Positions 1-10,267 of a stretch of DNA of 64,000 bases are shown here, piece by piece (position 1 is the first letter of the stretch; each line of letters opens with the position of its first letter). The notes beneath the pieces were generated by a model. The model was not told the origin of the DNA and made no database searches. It was given only the letters and a program-made list of their open reading frames with translations. The translations under genes were made by a program, and so were the position numbers. Origin of the DNA: Deltaproteobacteria bacterium (GTDB lineage: Bacteria > Myxococcota_A > UBA796 > SXON01); NCBI GenBank assembly GCA_947445035.1, contig CANFCK010000015.1:43770-107769 (forward strand), written 5' to 3'.

Positions 1-2
1 AC

Positions 3-476
3 ATCCGCGACGAGATGGCCAGGAACGCTGACGCCTGCGCGATCATCGGGGGTCACGACGACGTGCCCGCGGCACAACAATACTACTGGGGAGAGTTCTT
101 GGGCGACGAGGCCACCGGCTGGACCGGCGACGAGGCGTGGTACCTTTTCGGCAACGAAGCCTGGTACGCGCGTGGGCTCGAAGACTGCGAAATCTGGTTC
201 ACGGTGACCGCCGAGGTGGCGTCGAAGGGGGCGTGCAGCGGCTGCGATGTGGGGCTCATCGCCGAAGCCGCCGTCGACACCGATCGCACCACCTGCCCGG
301 ACGCGCAGGTCGAGGGCTACGCCACGATGACGGAGCCGTACGCAGTCGAGCTGCTGGGCGACGGCAGCGTCGACTGGTACTTCCCCGGCTCCGGCACCTA
401 CTTTGCGGACGGCTACTGGGACGCCTCGGGGATGAACTACCTGGCCGACGACGGCTGCACCCTCCCCTCGGACTGA
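3..476 (+). CDS. C-terminal part of an acidic, Cys-containing protein of unknown function (5' partial)
   Basis: The frame is open from the left edge, so the true start probably lies outside the window; the first in-frame ATG is at 15. The visible product is acidic and rich in Trp, Tyr, Gly and Asp, with several cysteines (for example CSGC near residue 76 counted from that ATG). This composition resembles the secreted lipoproteins elsewhere in the window. I recognise no domain and see no signal peptide in the visible part. Its TGA stop (474-476) overlaps the ATG of the amidase gene by one base, so the two are probably co-transcribed. A secreted or periplasmic location is inferred only from composition. 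Confidence 0.6.
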   Translation: MRDEMARNADACAIIGGHDDVPAAQQYYWGEFLGDEATGWTGDEAWYLFGNEAWYARGLEDCEIWFTVTAEVASKGACSGCDVGLIAEAAVDTDRTTCPDAQVEGYATMTEPYAVELLGDGSVDWYFPGSGTYFADGYWDASGMNYLADDGCTLPSD

Positions 477-1798
477 TGCACCCCCTCGACTTCGGCGCGG
501 TCGCCCTCGCGGGGGCGATTCGGCGCCGCGACATCAGCGCTGAAGAGGCGGTGGTAGGCTGCTTGCAGCGGGTGGCGGCGCACGACCCGACGCTGGGGGC
601 GTTCGTCCAAGTTCATGCGGATGCAGCCCTGAAGGTCGCGCGCGCCAAGGACCGTTCACCTTCGGACGCCCCCTTCCACGGCGTCCCCATCGCGATCAAG
701 GACCTCAACTTCGTTCGGTTCGGCACCACCCGGTTCGGCTCCAAGGCGATGCCTGCGATCTGGTCGCCGATGGATGACATCACCGTGTCGCGACTCCGCA
801 AGGCAGGGTTCGTGCTTTTGGGAAAGACGGCCACCTCGGAGCTCGGCGTCGTCCCGATCACCGAGCCTGCCGGTCAGCCGCCCACGCGCAACCCGTGGGA
901 CCCGGAGCGCTCGCCAGGGGGCTCCAGCGGTGGGGCGGCGGCGGCGGTGGCGGGCGGGCTCCTGCCGGTGGCGCACGGGAGCGACGGGGGCGGCTCCATT
1001 CGCATCCCAGCGTCGTACTGCGGGCTGGTGGGGCTCAAAGCCACCCGGGGCACGATCCCCAACCACCTCGGCCTCCGCGACCCCACGATCATCTACACCT
1101 GCGGCGCCCTGACCCGCACGGTGGAAGACGCCGGGGCGATGCTGACGGTCCAGGGCAAGCCGGTCCCTGAGGCCAAGGCCGGTCCGCTCCACATCCGGGT
1201 CGTGCGCGACGTACCGCTGGTCCCGACCGACCCGGACGTCGCCGCGGCGCTGGAACAGGCCGTTCGTCTGCTCGCTGCCGACGGTCACACCATCGAGGAG
1301 GTGACCGCGCCCGCCGGCACGGTCGATGACTTCCTCCCCATCTGGCAGCATCTCTTCGCCCAGATCAAGATCATGCGCTGGGGCCAAGCCGAGCCGGTCA
1401 CGCGCTGGCTCGGCGAAGGTGGAAAGGACCTGGACGGCGCATTCGTTCGCCAACGTCAGGCGGAGCTCACCGCGCGTTGGAGCCCTTGGGTGGACGGTTG
1501 CGACGCGCTCCTGACGCCCACGGTCTCCGCTCCCCCTCCCCGCATCGGCCAGTACGATTCGAGCGACGGCGAGCGCCATTTCCGCGACGTGGCGCTGCTC
1601 GGGGCCTGGACTGCCCCCTTCAACATCACCGGCCACCCGGCGGTCAGCGTGCCCGCCGGCCTGGACCGCGGCGGGCTCCCCCTGGGGCTGCAACTGGCCG
1701 GGCCGATGCGGAGTGAGCGGACGTTGCTCCGGCTCGCAGGCTCGATCGAGGCGGCGATGGGAGTGGGCTCGCGACCGAAGGTGTGGGCGGGGGGCTAG
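476..1798 (+). CDS. Amidase-signature family amidohydrolase
   Basis: The product is a 440-residue enzyme of the amidase-signature family, which hydrolyses amides with a Lys-cisSer-Ser triad. All three residues can be placed: Lys75 in PIAIKD, Ser150 in the GGSSGG loop and Ser174 in GGGSIRIPA. The 24-residue spacing between the two serines is typical. Length and the C-terminal segment ([14 protein letters not shown]) also fit the family. The ATG at 476 overlaps the upstream stop; the frame is open further upstream, but that extension is an Arg-rich shadow of the previous gene. There are no GatB or GatC neighbours, so a role as the GatA subunit is less likely than a stand-alone amidase. The substrate cannot be told. 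The TAG stop shares the CTAG tetranucleotide with the stop of the convergent gene. Confidence 0.9.
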   Translation: MHPLDFGAVALAGAIRRRDISAEEAVVGCLQRVAAHDPTLGAFVQVHADAALKVARAKDRSPSDAPFHGVPIAIKDLNFVRFGTTRFGSKAMPAIWSPMDDITVSRLRKAGFVLLGKTATSELGVVPITEPAGQPPTRNPWDPERSPGGSSGGAAAAVAGGLLPVAHGSDGGGSIRIPASYCGLVGLKATRGTIPNHLGLRDPTIIYTCGALTRTVEDAGAMLTVQGKPVPEAKAGPLHIRVVRDVPLVPTDPDVAAALEQAVRLLAADGHTIEEVTAPAGTVDDFLPIWQHLFAQIKIMRWGQAEPVTRWLGEGGKDLDGAFVRQRQAELTARWSPWVDGCDALLTPTVSAPPPRIGQYDSSDGERHFRDVALLGAWTAPFNITGHPAVSVPAGLDRGGLPLGLQLAGPMRSERTLLRLAGSIEAAMGVGSRPKVWAGG

Positions 1799-2850
1799 AA
1801 CTTCCCAGTCACATCCAACACATGCAACTGCCGCCAGTCACTGCCGGAAGACGGCAACGCCGTGAACGCGAGGAAGGTCTTCCCACCGGCCGTCACGACC
1901 GCGGGCTCGCCTACGGCCGCCATCCCGGTCTTGACCTCTGTCGTGCCGCTGCCATCGAGCTTGGTGATGTAGATCGAGCCATCCTTGGCCGGCTCGCTGG
2001 AGCCGTAGAGCACCGCCGTTCCGTCCGGCGTGACCGTCGGCGTGGCCCGAATGGGGAGGCGCACGTCCTTGGCGACGATGCGACGATCCCCACCGAGGAG
2101 CGGCACCACACCGATGTCCCAGTGATCCTCGCCGCGCTCGGCAGTGAAGTAGACCGTGCTCGTGGCGGCCATGCGCGGGCGGGTCTGGTCACCGTTGCCG
2201 GTCGCACCTTTGACCGGCGCCGCGGCCGTCTCGCCCGGAGCCACGGTGAAGATGTCCTCCGTCCCGTAGTTCTTGCGCGAGAAGACGACCCGCTTGCTGT
2301 CCGGGCCGAACGTAGGCGCGTTCTCGGGCTCCTTGGTGCTCGGAAACGCCAGGGTGACCTTGTTGGTCTGCTGCGAGAACAACATGACGTCGCCTGCGCC
2401 TGAGGCGGAGGTCACGAAGGTCACCATGTTCCCGTCGGGCGAGATTGCGGGCCACGCCAACGAGCCCGGCGCCTGGCTGCCGTTGAGGTATTCCGCGGGC
2501 GCGGGATTGCTGGCGCTCAGGAAGTACAAGCGCATCGTCCCCCCGGCGTTGGCGCCCGAAAAGACCAGGATGCTCTGCTTGGGGTGCCACACCGGCGCCG
2601 CTGCGAAGCTGCCGCCGGCCGAGAAGCTGGATGACGACCCGGGGATGGCCACCTTGGTCGGCGCGCCCGGGGCCCCACCCGTCACCCGCACCACGTGCAG
2701 GTCGACCTTGTCGGAGTTGTTATTGACCTCGAAGGCCAACCAATTGCCGTCGGCGGACCACTGGGGATTGCTCCCGTGACCCCCACCGACCCAGCCGACT
2801 TCGGCGGCGCTGGCGGACGAAACAAACGCGAGGAGTGCGGATAGGATCAC
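1795..2850 (-). CDS. Exported TolB/PD40-like beta-propeller protein
   Basis: The product is 351 residues with a cleavable signal peptide (about residues 1-16, ...[10 protein letters not shown]). Repeated PD40-type blades follow, in the pattern '[12 protein letters not shown]', '[12 protein letters not shown]', '[12 protein letters not shown]', '[12 protein letters not shown]' and '[12 protein letters not shown]'. Such propellers resemble TolB and usually act as periplasmic protein-interaction platforms. No enzymatic motif is visible. The GTG start at 2850 overlaps the stop of the preceding barrel-like gene (GTGA). It is the last gene of the long minus-strand operon that holds the peptide-type ABC importer, so a role in the same envelope process is inferred. 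It ends convergently with the amidase. Confidence 0.8.
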   Translation of the reverse strand: MILSALLAFVSSASAAEVGWVGGGHGSNPQWSADGNWLAFEVNNNSDKVDLHVVRVTGGAPGAPTKVAIPGSSSSFSAGGSFAAAPVWHPKQSILVFSGANAGGTMRLYFLSASNPAPAEYLNGSQAPGSLAWPAISPDGNMVTFVTSASGAGDVMLFSQQTNKVTLAFPSTKEPENAPTFGPDSKRVVFSRKNYGTEDIFTVAPGETAAAPVKGATGNGDQTRPRMAATSTVYFTAERGEDHWDIGVVPLLGGDRRIVAKDVRLPIRATPTVTPDGTAVLYGSSEPAKDGSIYITKLDGSGTTEVKTGMAAVGEPAVVTAGGKTFLAFTALPSSGSDWRQLHVLDVTGKF

Positions 2851-4079
2851 TTCGTCTTTCCGTCGGTGGAGGGGGCCACGGTGAACGCTGCTTGAGCCCA
2901 GGGGTACAGGCGAACGAAATCAGTCTGTGCGCCGCCTTCAATCGTCACGGCGCCCCGAAGGCTGCCGATGTCGACGAAGGCGTAAGAAACGCTGGCAGCG
3001 CCGCCGCCCGCCATGATGGTACCGGAGAGCTGCTGGTAGTCGGCGTAGCGGGTGTCGGCAAAAACCTGTCCGTTGGGGTCGGCGCAATTGGCGGAAGACA
3101 CGCAGGCGGAATCGAGCCCGGTGACGGTGCCGGTGCCGATTCCCCACAGTGGACCCGCGGCGATCCATAGATCATCCAACCGGATCGACGCGGCGAGCCA
3201 GGCGTAGCCCATGTGAACCTGGTTCGCGCTCACGACGTAGCTTTCAGGTGCGCCGTCCTCGATGGTGGGGCTGCCAAACAGGTTGTGGTAGCCAAACTGG
3301 GCGATGACGCCGAAGTTCTCGCTGGCCCCCATCTCCAGCCCCACCCCGAGACGCCCGCCCGCCCCGCCGAAGGACTCGGGCTGTAGCTGCCCGCTGTCAC
3401 CCACCACTCCGTCGAACGAGTCGCCCGGGAAAAGCACCGCCACGCCCAGCTCGGCGCGCGGACCGACGTAGGCAAAGTGGAAGAGGTTCTTCTTGTCACT
3501 CTTGAGGCGCTCGACTTTGGCCAAGGCGACCGGCGCCGCGGACCCCGCCACGACGTTGACCTTCACGCCCGAGACGGTGTACTCGCCGGCGGGGAGGATG
3601 CCCTCGAAGTCGTTCTCAGCAAGGTAGGTCGCGACCCAGCCAATCGCGGCGCGCTGGTCGGGGGCGAAGGGCGGGACGGTGGGAATCAGCGTGCGCTCAC
3701 CCGAGAAGTCTGGATCGAAGACCACCTTGACCGGACCGTACGAGGCATCGATCTCGGTCATCCAGTCGATGATCTCGGACTTGCCGTCGAGCTTGGCGGC
3801 TTTGGCGAGCCGGTTGCGGCAGCCGGTGATGTTGCCGATGGCCCGCGCCGACTCGGCGCCGAGCTTGTTTTCGTTGTAGGTGAGCACCTCACCCTTGGCT
3901 TCGAGGGCTTCGAGCTTGATGTATTGCGCCTCGACCGCGGTCCATGCATTGCGCTGGGCGAGCTTTCGCATTTCTTCGGTGAGGCGGATGTGTTCGGCAC
4001 GTTCGACGTCGCCCGCGGCGGCGATGGGCACAACGAGCGGGGCGAAGCCGAGCGCACAGAGAAGGAGCGTGCGGGTCAT
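2847..4079 (-). CDS. Secreted protein with helical N-terminal part and C-terminal beta-barrel-like part
   Basis: This is a 410-residue protein with a signal peptide ([17 protein letters not shown]..., cleavage near the AAAG at 20-23). A charged helical region of roughly 100 residues follows, reminiscent of TPR-type adaptors. Next is a short segment ([10 protein letters not shown]) of the PEGA/surface-domain type, then about 200 residues of alternating Gly/aromatic strands typical of a small outer-membrane barrel. I chose ATG 4079 because it precedes the signal peptide and gives an ATGA overlap with the ABC ATPase upstream; the frame stays open further upstream in another gene's shadow. I do not recognise a named family. 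Its place behind the importer suggests an outer-membrane partner, which is inference. Confidence 0.7.
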   Translation of the reverse strand: MTRTLLLCALGFAPLVVPIAAAGDVERAEHIRLTEEMRKLAQRNAWTAVEAQYIKLEALEAKGEVLTYNENKLGAESARAIGNITGCRNRLAKAAKLDGKSEIIDWMTEIDASYGPVKVVFDPDFSGERTLIPTVPPFAPDQRAAIGWVATYLAENDFEGILPAGEYTVSGVKVNVVAGSAAPVALAKVERLKSDKKNLFHFAYVGPRAELGVAVLFPGDSFDGVVGDSGQLQPESFGGAGGRLGVGLEMGASENFGVIAQFGYHNLFGSPTIEDGAPESYVVSANQVHMGYAWLAASIRLDDLWIAAGPLWGIGTGTVTGLDSACVSSANCADPNGQVFADTRYADYQQLSGTIMAGGGAASVSYAFVDIGSLRGAVTIEGGAQTDFVRLYPWAQAAFTVAPSTDGKTK

Positions 4080-4861
4080 GAGGTGCCTCGGGATTGGTGC
4101 CAGGGGTCGAGGAGGGAGCGGGTGTAGGGGTGCTGGGCTGCCTGATGCTTCAGGTCGACGACTTCGATCACTTGCCCCTCCAACATCACCACCGCACGGT
4201 GGCAATAGTCGACGGCAGCGTCGAGATCGTGGGTGACAAGGATACACCCCGCGCCCGGTGGCAGGTTGCCGACGAGCGCTTGCAGTACCGATGCCCGCCG
4301 GTCCGGGTCCAACCCCGATGTGGGTTCATCGGCGACGACCAGTCGGGGGGACAGTGCCAACACTCGCGCCAGGGTCACGCGACGTTGTTCGCCCCCGCTG
4401 AGCTCGCGGGGAAGGGCGTCATGGCGATGCGGCAGCCCCAGTCGCGACAGCATGGCCGATGCGGCGCCCCGCGCGTCCACGGCCGAACGCCCGCCGAGGA
4501 CCACGAGGGTTTCCTCGATGGCCTCGAGCACGGTCTGCTGCGGGTCGAGCGCGGACATCGCGTCCTGGGGAATGTACTGGTAATGTACCCGCTGCTTCTG
4601 CCGTTCGGCCTCAGGGAGCGTGTCCCAACGCCGGCCTTCGATCCAGATTTCTCCCTCGGTCGGGCTCTCAAGGCCGAGCACCATCCGGGAGAGCGTCGTC
4701 TTGCCGCTGCCGGACTGACCGACCAGCGCCACGACCTCCCCCGGGGCAACGACGAGGTCAACCCCTCGCACGGCGTCCACCTGCCGGCGCGGGCTCCACG
4801 GCCACGCGCCAGCCACGTCGAAGCGCTTGTGGACGCCCTTGACCTCGACGATCGCGCTCAC
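4076..4861 (-). CDS. Oligopeptide/nickel-type ABC transporter, second ATP-binding subunit (DppF/OppF-like)
   Basis: A 261-residue cytoplasmic ATPase that powers the importer encoded just upstream. It has Walker A (GQSGSGKTT), signature LSGGEQRR, Walker B ([12 protein letters not shown]) and the switch His in VTHDLD. Near the C-terminus HPYTRSLL is the remnant of the peptide-transporter C-terminal extension seen in DppF/OppF. At 261 residues it is shorter than the usual 320-330, so that extension is mostly missing. The start is GTG 4861, overlapping the upstream ATPase stop as GTGA; the longer open frame upstream is Arg/Gly shadow sequence. The substrate (peptide, nickel or other) cannot be fixed from the ATPase. 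Confidence 0.88.
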   Translation of the reverse strand: MSAIVEVKGVHKRFDVAGAWPWSPRRQVDAVRGVDLVVAPGEVVALVGQSGSGKTTLSRMVLGLESPTEGEIWIEGRRWDTLPEAERQKQRVHYQYIPQDAMSALDPQQTVLEAIEETLVVLGGRSAVDARGAASAMLSRLGLPHRHDALPRELSGGEQRRVTLARVLALSPRLVVADEPTSGLDPDRRASVLQALVGNLPPGAGCILVTHDLDAAVDYCHRAVVMLEGQVIEVVDLKHQAAQHPYTRSLLDPWHQSRGTS

Positions 4862-5595
4862 GCCGCCCCCTTCGAGCCGCGAGGGGCCTCCAGCCGCACC
4901 ACGTGCTCCGCGATGCGCTCCACCGTGTCTTCGTGGTGGGAGATGAGCAGGATGCCGCAGCCGTGCGCTTTGCCTACGGTGAGCAGCAGCTCCACGATCT
5001 GTCGACGCAGGACCGGATCCAGGCCCGTTTCCGGCTCGTCGGCGATGAGCACGCGCGGGTCCGAGGCCATCGCCACTGCCAACGCCGCGCGCTGACACTG
5101 TCCGCCCGAAAGTTCCCCCGGCAACGACGCGGCGGCGCGGGGTGGCAGGCCAACCTCATGCAGCAGGTCCCGCAAGGTGGCGCCGACATCGGTGGGCGGC
5201 GTGGCCCGCCGGGCGACGGATATCTCCATCTGGCGGCCGACCGTCCGGCCAGGATTCAGAGCGCTCGAAGCGGCCTGCGGTGAGTAGCTGATGTAGCCCC
5301 CCCGAAGCGCAGCCGTGTCGCGAGCAAGGCGCAGATGCCCACGTTCGCCACTGGCCGCGACCCCAGCGAACCAGTCCTGCGTTCCGCGCTCGGGGAAGTG
5401 AAGCGAGCCCCCCGAGAGCCCCGGGAGCACGTCGACCACCCCCATGCACGCCCGTGCCGTCAGGGACTTTCCCGCGCCCGAGGGTCCGCACAGGGCAGTG
5501 ACCTGACCGCCGAAAACTGTGATGTCCACGCCTTCGACGAGCACCCGATCCGGCGCGCGGACGGAAAGCTGACGTAGGCGCACGAGCTCGATCAT
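4858..5595 (-). CDS. Oligopeptide/nickel-type ABC transporter, first ATP-binding subunit (DppD-like)
   Basis: A 245-residue ABC ATPase with Walker A (GPSGAGKSLT), Q-loop region (YSPQAASSALNP), signature LSGGQCQR, Walker B (VLIADEPETGLD) and switch His (ISHHEDT). The 'SPQ...ALNP' stretch is characteristic of the Dpp/Opp/Nik family. Two ATPases in tandem, as here, are typical of that family, in which they pair as a heterodimer. It lacks the usual C-terminal oligopeptide extension with a Cys cluster. ATG 5595 overlaps the permease stop (ATGA); upstream in-frame sequence is non-coding shadow. Confidence 0.88.
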   Translation of the reverse strand: MIELVRLRQLSVRAPDRVLVEGVDITVFGGQVTALCGPSGAGKSLTARACMGVVDVLPGLSGGSLHFPERGTQDWFAGVAASGERGHLRLARDTAALRGGYISYSPQAASSALNPGRTVGRQMEISVARRATPPTDVGATLRDLLHEVGLPPRAAASLPGELSGGQCQRAALAVAMASDPRVLIADEPETGLDPVLRRQIVELLLTVGKAHGCGILLISHHEDTVERIAEHVVRLEAPRGSKGAA

Positions 5596-6413
5596 CGTGC
5601 CTTCGCCATGCTGGTCGTCATCTTCGCCATCAACGTGACCATCGCGACAAGCCCCAGCCCCAGCACCAGCGCGTGCCCCGTCGGCATGCCCAGTCCGATC
5701 GAGGTGTACCCCATGTACAACAGGTCCGCCCACGACTTCAGCGAGTCGGAGTGGGTGAAGCTGGACTGGTTGTCCTGCACGGCCAGGTACGACAGGCCGA
5801 GCTCCAAGAAGGTGACCTGGAGCAGGACCTCGGACGCCTGCCGCACCACGACGGGGCGCAGGTTCAGGAGCACGATGTGGTACAGGAAGACCCGACTCCA
5901 CGAGAAGCCGTGGGCACGCAACGCCTCTACGAAGCGGGCGCCACCGAGCCGTTCGGCCACCGCCGCTGCTTCGTCCGCCGCCCCCGGCGCCGCCAGAAGG
6001 GCCCACAAAAGCGCCAGCGGCAAAAGGCCCCGCGAGCCCGACGGAATCAGCATCGCCGCCACGAGGATCACCACCATGCGCGGAAGGGCGCCGAGCACCT
6101 CTCCCAAGGCCTGAATCGCGGCGTCCACCCGCTGATCGCCGACACAACGAAGAAGCCCGCCGGCAATGCTCAGCAACGCCACGAACGCGGCCGCGCCGAT
6201 CGCGGGGCCCACCACCACCGAAGCACCCTGCTGTGCATATTGCAGGAGAGGACGCCCAAGCTGATCCCCGCCGAACGGCGGAACGGCGCCCGGACCGGCA
6301 AAGGCCAGGTCACGATTGGCATCGGAGAGGTGTGCGGGCGCGGTGAGGGCCAGCCCCAAGAGCGCGACCAGGACCAACGCAGCCACGGCCCCTGAGAGTT
6401 GGCGCCGCATCAT
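5592..6413 (-). CDS. Oligopeptide/nickel-type ABC transporter permease (DppC-like)
   Basis: A 273-residue integral membrane protein with an N-terminal membrane helix (GAVAALVLVALLGLAL), a periplasmic segment containing the DppC-type 'PPFGGDQLGRPLLQYA', and about five further helices. The 'EALRAHGFSWSRVFLYHIVLLNL' region matches the coupling (EAA) loop that contacts the ATPases. Two adjacent Met codons occur at the start; ATG 6413 is chosen because it gives the ATGA overlap with the other permease gene. It partners the DppB-like permease upstream. Confidence 0.85.
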   Translation of the reverse strand: MMRRQLSGAVAALVLVALLGLALTAPAHLSDANRDLAFAGPGAVPPFGGDQLGRPLLQYAQQGASVVVGPAIGAAAFVALLSIAGGLLRCVGDQRVDAAIQALGEVLGALPRMVVILVAAMLIPSGSRGLLPLALLWALLAAPGAADEAAAVAERLGGARFVEALRAHGFSWSRVFLYHIVLLNLRPVVVRQASEVLLQVTFLELGLSYLAVQDNQSSFTHSDSLKSWADLLYMGYTSIGLGMPTGHALVLGLGLVAMVTLMAKMTTSMAKAR

Positions 6414-7345
6414 GCGACCACAACCGCGGCCGGCACCGTCGGCGCCCGGAGCACGTGCATCGCGGTCACGATTTCCACGATGGCCTGGACGACGAGCAAC
6501 AACGCGCTGAGCGTCGCGAACGCCGTGGCCGCGGCAAGCACCACCCCGAAGTCCTGCAAAAGGGTACCCGCCCACAAGAGGTCACCGACGCCGGTGAGGC
6601 CCAAGACCACTTCGACCACCACGGCGCCGCTCAAAAGATGAAGGACCCGTGCCCGCATCTGACCCACCAGCGCCGGGGCCACGTTGGGGAGCATGTTTGC
6701 CAGAGGCGCCTCACCGCGCAAGATCGCGATGCTGACGTACCGCTGGTTGCGCTCCGACTGGAAAAGCCCTCGCACGCCGCTGACCGCGGAGGCGAACGCG
6801 CCGTCGGAGATGCCGAGCACCGCGGCGCCGATCAGGAGGCGCCACGTCATCGCCTCATCGCCGAAGGCGCCAGCGCCGAAGCGCACCACGATCATCGCCG
6901 AACCCAAAAGTGCGAAGACCAGCGCCGGGACCAGCCCCACCGCCGAGAAGACGCCGTCCGCCTTTGCCGGAATCAACCCCGTTGCGGCACCGACCGCGCC
7001 CAAGAGGATCGGCACCAGCGCCAAAAGGACCAAGGTCACCGTGACCGGGGTGGACTCCCACAGCAGATCGGCAACTGGCAGGCCCTGTTCCACCCGCCAG
7101 CTGCGGCCGAACTCTCCGTTGAACGCCGAGCTGACCCACTCGCTGTAGAAGCTCCACGGGCCGGCGTCGAGATTCCAGCGCGCCGCCAGCTCGGCCGTGC
7201 CTCCGCAGGTGGCGGGAGGGCAGATGATCTCCGCCGGGTCGCCCGGCAGCGCCCAGATGAGCGCGGTGATGATGCCCGGCACCAGAACCGGCAGGCTCAG
7301 CGCGGCGAGGAGCCGCACCCCGGGCCGAATCCACCAGGCGGCCAT
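6410..7345 (-). CDS. Oligopeptide/nickel-type ABC transporter permease (DppB-like)
   Basis: A 311-residue permease. It opens with a membrane helix (LLAALSLPVLVPGIITALIWALPGDPAE), in which the post-helix 'PGDPAE' is typical of DppB. A periplasmic loop containing 'ARWNLDAGPWSFYSEW' follows, then about five helices and the coupling segment 'AILRGEAPLANMLPN'. The Cys pair in the loop (CPPATCGG) is unusual and may form a disulfide. ATG 7345 lies one base after the stop of the binding-protein gene. The order binding protein, DppB, DppC, DppD, DppF is the classical one. Confidence 0.86.
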   Translation of the reverse strand: MAAWWIRPGVRLLAALSLPVLVPGIITALIWALPGDPAEIICPPATCGGTAELAARWNLDAGPWSFYSEWVSSAFNGEFGRSWRVEQGLPVADLLWESTPVTVTLVLLALVPILLGAVGAATGLIPAKADGVFSAVGLVPALVFALLGSAMIVVRFGAGAFGDEAMTWRLLIGAAVLGISDGAFASAVSGVRGLFQSERNQRYVSIAILRGEAPLANMLPNVAPALVGQMRARVLHLLSGAVVVEVVLGLTGVGDLLWAGTLLQDFGVVLAAATAFATLSALLLVVQAIVEIVTAMHVLRAPTVPAAVVVA

Positions 7346-7346
7346 C

Positions 7347-8918
7347 CTACTGGAGCTTCCAGTTGTCAACCTCGGTCCAGTAGTAGAACGGGGCGATGAC
7401 GTTGCCGCGCACCTCCGTGCGCCAGGCGCTCTTGGTGTCGAGCTTCCACAGGAACATGTACGGCAGGTCTGTCGCCAAGAGCGCATGCAGCTTGTGGTAG
7501 GCGTCAAACGCCGCCGTGTCCGTACGCGCCTGGTTGTACTCGACCATCAGCTGGTCGGCCGACGGATTGCTGTAGTTGAAGATGTTCCGGGTGCCGGCGG
7601 TGGTGCCCGACCGCGTCTGGAAGAGATCGTTGACCTCCTCGACCAAGCCGAACGACCACTTCCCGACCAACAGGTCGAAGTCGGTGGCCTGTCCAGTCAC
7701 CACCTTGCGGGACCAATCGTCGGAGGAGACCTTGGCCTCCTGCCGATCGAAGCCCGCGGCGCTGAGCTGGTTGCCGATCTGGGTGAGCAGATCGGGCGCC
7801 TCGTTGTCGAGCGACGAGAGCATGCCGATGTTGAAGGTGACCGGCGTCCCCTTGTAATGCCAGCGGCCTCCAATCTGGCTGAGCCCAGCTTCGGTCAGCA
7901 GCTTCGCCGCCGCGGCGCGGTCGGACTTCTCCTTGAAGGCCACCTGCCGGTTGTAGAAGGGCGAGGACTGCACGAACGGGCCGGAGATGAACTCGCAGGG
8001 GCTGTTCTGCTCGCCCGGCTTCACGCCGATGGTGAGCTGACGCAGGTCGCTGCGGTCCAGAAGCAGGTCCAGGGCCTGACGCACCTTGGGAACGGCGAGC
8101 GCGCCCTTCTTGGTGTTGACCGCCATGAACCACCACGAGCGGAGGTCGTAGCTCTTGAGCTGCAGTTCGTCAGACGCGCTGACGTCCGGTCGGTATTGGG
8201 GCGGTACCGCGATGATGCCCTGCACGCCGTTGTTGCGAACGGTCGTGACCTGAACCGCGGGGTCCTGCACTTCTTGAAGTGAGAGCTGGGCGATCGTCGG
8301 CGCATGGTGACCGTTGGAGTAGGCCTCGAACGTGACGCCACGGCGCCCCTTGCTGCCTTTGAACGGGCCGGAGCCGACGGGGTGCTGACTGAAGTCCGAG
8401 TCGGGGACGATCTTGGTGTCGGTAAACTTTTCGGCCGGCAGGAGCGCGAACATCAGCCGCTCCTGAGGGTTGTGGAAAACCTTGGTGAAGCGGATCGTCG
8501 CGATCTGCGGGGCCGTGGCCTCGCAGCCGGCGAGGATGCCGCGATAGCCCTCGGCGATGGGGCTGGTCGTGCCCTTGTCGAGCATCGCGGCCACGGTGAA
8601 ACAAACGTCCTTGCTGGACACCGCGGTGCCGCTGTGCCACTTCAGCCCAGTCTTCAGCGTGAGCTTGTAGGACTTGCCGCCATCCGCGAGCTCGTACTTT
8701 TCCACGAGGCGGCTGACCATCCGGTTGTCGACCGGGGAGTGGTAGAAAAGCCGATCGAAGACCAGCTCTTGAGAGCGGTAATCGGTCATCGACGACGCGT
8801 AGAGCGGGTTGAGCGTGCCGGGCAACTGTTCTTCGTAGAAGGACAGCTGCGCACCGGCCAAGAGGCCAGTCGCGGCGATTCCGAAGGCGACGAGGGCGCC
8901 GCGGGTGGTGGGCAACAT
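7347..8918 (-). CDS. ABC transporter substrate-binding protein, family 5 (peptide/nickel)
   Basis: A 523-residue extracytoplasmic solute-binding protein (SBP_bac_5 family). An N-terminal signal peptide (GALVAFGIAATGLLAGA) has no lipobox, so it is predicted soluble periplasmic. Family landmarks are 'PGTLNPLYASSM', 'LVFDRLFYHSP', 'LKTGLKWHSGTAVSSKDVCFT', 'PVGSGPFKGSKG' and 'VPKVRQALDLLLDR', the last being the usual 'VRxAlxxAIDR' segment. Residues in the C-terminal lobe keep the DLPYMFLW motif. ATG 8918 is preceded by a good ribosome site (AGGAG, 5-6 bases upstream). The ligand cannot be inferred; the family binds peptides, nickel complexes or sugars. Confidence 0.88.
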   Translation of the reverse strand: MLPTTRGALVAFGIAATGLLAGAQLSFYEEQLPGTLNPLYASSMTDYRSQELVFDRLFYHSPVDNRMVSRLVEKYELADGGKSYKLTLKTGLKWHSGTAVSSKDVCFTVAAMLDKGTTSPIAEGYRGILAGCEATAPQIATIRFTKVFHNPQERLMFALLPAEKFTDTKIVPDSDFSQHPVGSGPFKGSKGRRGVTFEAYSNGHHAPTIAQLSLQEVQDPAVQVTTVRNNGVQGIIAVPPQYRPDVSASDELQLKSYDLRSWWFMAVNTKKGALAVPKVRQALDLLLDRSDLRQLTIGVKPGEQNSPCEFISGPFVQSSPFYNRQVAFKEKSDRAAAAKLLTEAGLSQIGGRWHYKGTPVTFNIGMLSSLDNEAPDLLTQIGNQLSAAGFDRQEAKVSSDDWSRKVVTGQATDFDLLVGKWSFGLVEEVNDLFQTRSGTTAGTRNIFNYSNPSADQLMVEYNQARTDTAAFDAYHKLHALLATDLPYMFLWKLDTKSAWRTEVRGNVIAPFYYWTEVDNWKLQ

Positions 8919-8926
8919 TGAGCTCC

Positions 8927-10267
8927 TCAGTGCGTAGGCACGCCGGGGGCGGCGTTCCTGCTCAGGCGGACGTGTAGGGCATCCAGCGGCGCGCGCGCGA
9001 GCTCGAGACCCGGCACCTGCCGAAGGTTCTGGTGGACTAATTCCGTCGCGCGGGTGGTGTTGCGATTTCCCGCATCCCACGCCGCCAGGAAGAGAATGAA
9101 AACGGGGTCGATCGCGTTGTCGATGTTCCGATCATAGGCGTTGATGCGAAGGATCCCCGACGCCTCGTCTTCCCCCCGCGCCCGCGCATAGAGATCGACC
9201 GCACGAAGGACGCCGGCCCTCGCGTAGTTGCTGAACGGTCGATGGAAGCCGTCAGCGGCCCCGCCGGTCTGAGCAGCCATGGCCGTTTCGATGGCCGAGC
9301 CCAAGATGGCGGACTGCTCGATCACGCAGTCCACATCGACCTTACCGGAGGTGCTGCACCCGGTAGCGATGGCCGCGTAGGCGCTGCGCCCGGCGAGCGC
9401 TTCCGCTCCCGGCACATTTCCCTGGGCTACCAGCGAGCTGAAAAACATATCGGCCGCCGAAGTGTACGCCGACATGAACAGCCATGTATCAGAGGCGAGC
9501 GCGTCGCCATCGGGGACGCGCGCTTCCAACGGCAGGCGAAACGGGTTCAGGAACTGGTCGATCACCGCGGCGGAGGCGGGATCCGCCTCGCGGGCGCGCG
9601 CCTCGTGCCAGCGGGCGAGCGCGAAAAGATCGCCAGGATCTCCGGCCGACACGACGCCGGGCTCACCCACGAGGGCCAAGTCCATCGGCGCAAACCCACC
9701 CACAGGCAGCTCGCCGGGGCGGCCCTGCACCAACGTTGTGCCGGCGGGCTCGTCGGGCAGGCCAACCGGCGCGGTGGCCCAAGCCTGCCACGCGGCGTCG
9801 CGCCGGACAATCTCCGCAACCGCGCTGGACCCCGACTGACCAAGGCGTTCGGCGTACTCGGGCCGCTTCATCAGCACCCCCGACACGCCGAGGAGGTAGG
9901 CCGTCTCGGCTGGGTCACTCGGCTGGATGTCAGCGCCATAGACTTGGAGGATCGCGTTGGCCGCCAAAAGCGCCGACTGCCGGTAGATCGCGGCGTATTC
10001 GGTGTGTGCGCGGGCCAGTCCCGCGGGGTCGGACTCGCTGGCGAGGGCCGCGAGCGCGTCAGGCCGACGCGTTTCGTACCAAGCAACCCAGCTGGGACGC
10101 CCCTCGAACGGCGCACGAACGTCCGCTTTGGCCATCCGCACCTGCCAGGAGGCCGCCACGATCTCCGGGGGCACCGACGCCGTCACGACCGGCGCGATGA
10201 CAACTGGGCCGTCGTCGCCCGTGCAGGCGGCGAGGAGGGCGAAAATGAGGAACATCCTGCCGCTCAT
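8927..10267 (-). CDS. Lipoprotein of unknown function, mainly helical
   Basis: A 446-residue lipoprotein. The N-terminus MSGRMFLIFALLAACTG has a lipobox LAAC with Cys16. The rest is helix-rich with a few Cys (CSTSGKVDVDC) and no recognised catalytic motif. It looks like a solenoid or TPR-related periplasmic protein. The ATG at 10267 gives an ATGA overlap with the preceding gene; the second Met (four codons on) is also possible. The gene lies eight bases upstream of the ABC binding-protein gene, so it may assist that importer. Confidence 0.7.
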   Translation of the reverse strand: MSGRMFLIFALLAACTGDDGPVVIAPVVTASVPPEIVAASWQVRMAKADVRAPFEGRPSWVAWYETRRPDALAALASESDPAGLARAHTEYAAIYRQSALLAANAILQVYGADIQPSDPAETAYLLGVSGVLMKRPEYAERLGQSGSSAVAEIVRRDAAWQAWATAPVGLPDEPAGTTLVQGRPGELPVGGFAPMDLALVGEPGVVSAGDPGDLFALARWHEARAREADPASAAVIDQFLNPFRLPLEARVPDGDALASDTWLFMSAYTSAADMFFSSLVAQGNVPGAEALAGRSAYAAIATGCSTSGKVDVDCVIEQSAILGSAIETAMAAQTGGAADGFHRPFSNYARAGVLRAVDLYARARGEDEASGILRINAYDRNIDNAIDPVFILFLAAWDAGNRNTTRATELVHQNLRQVPGLELARAPLDALHVRLSRNAAPGVPTH

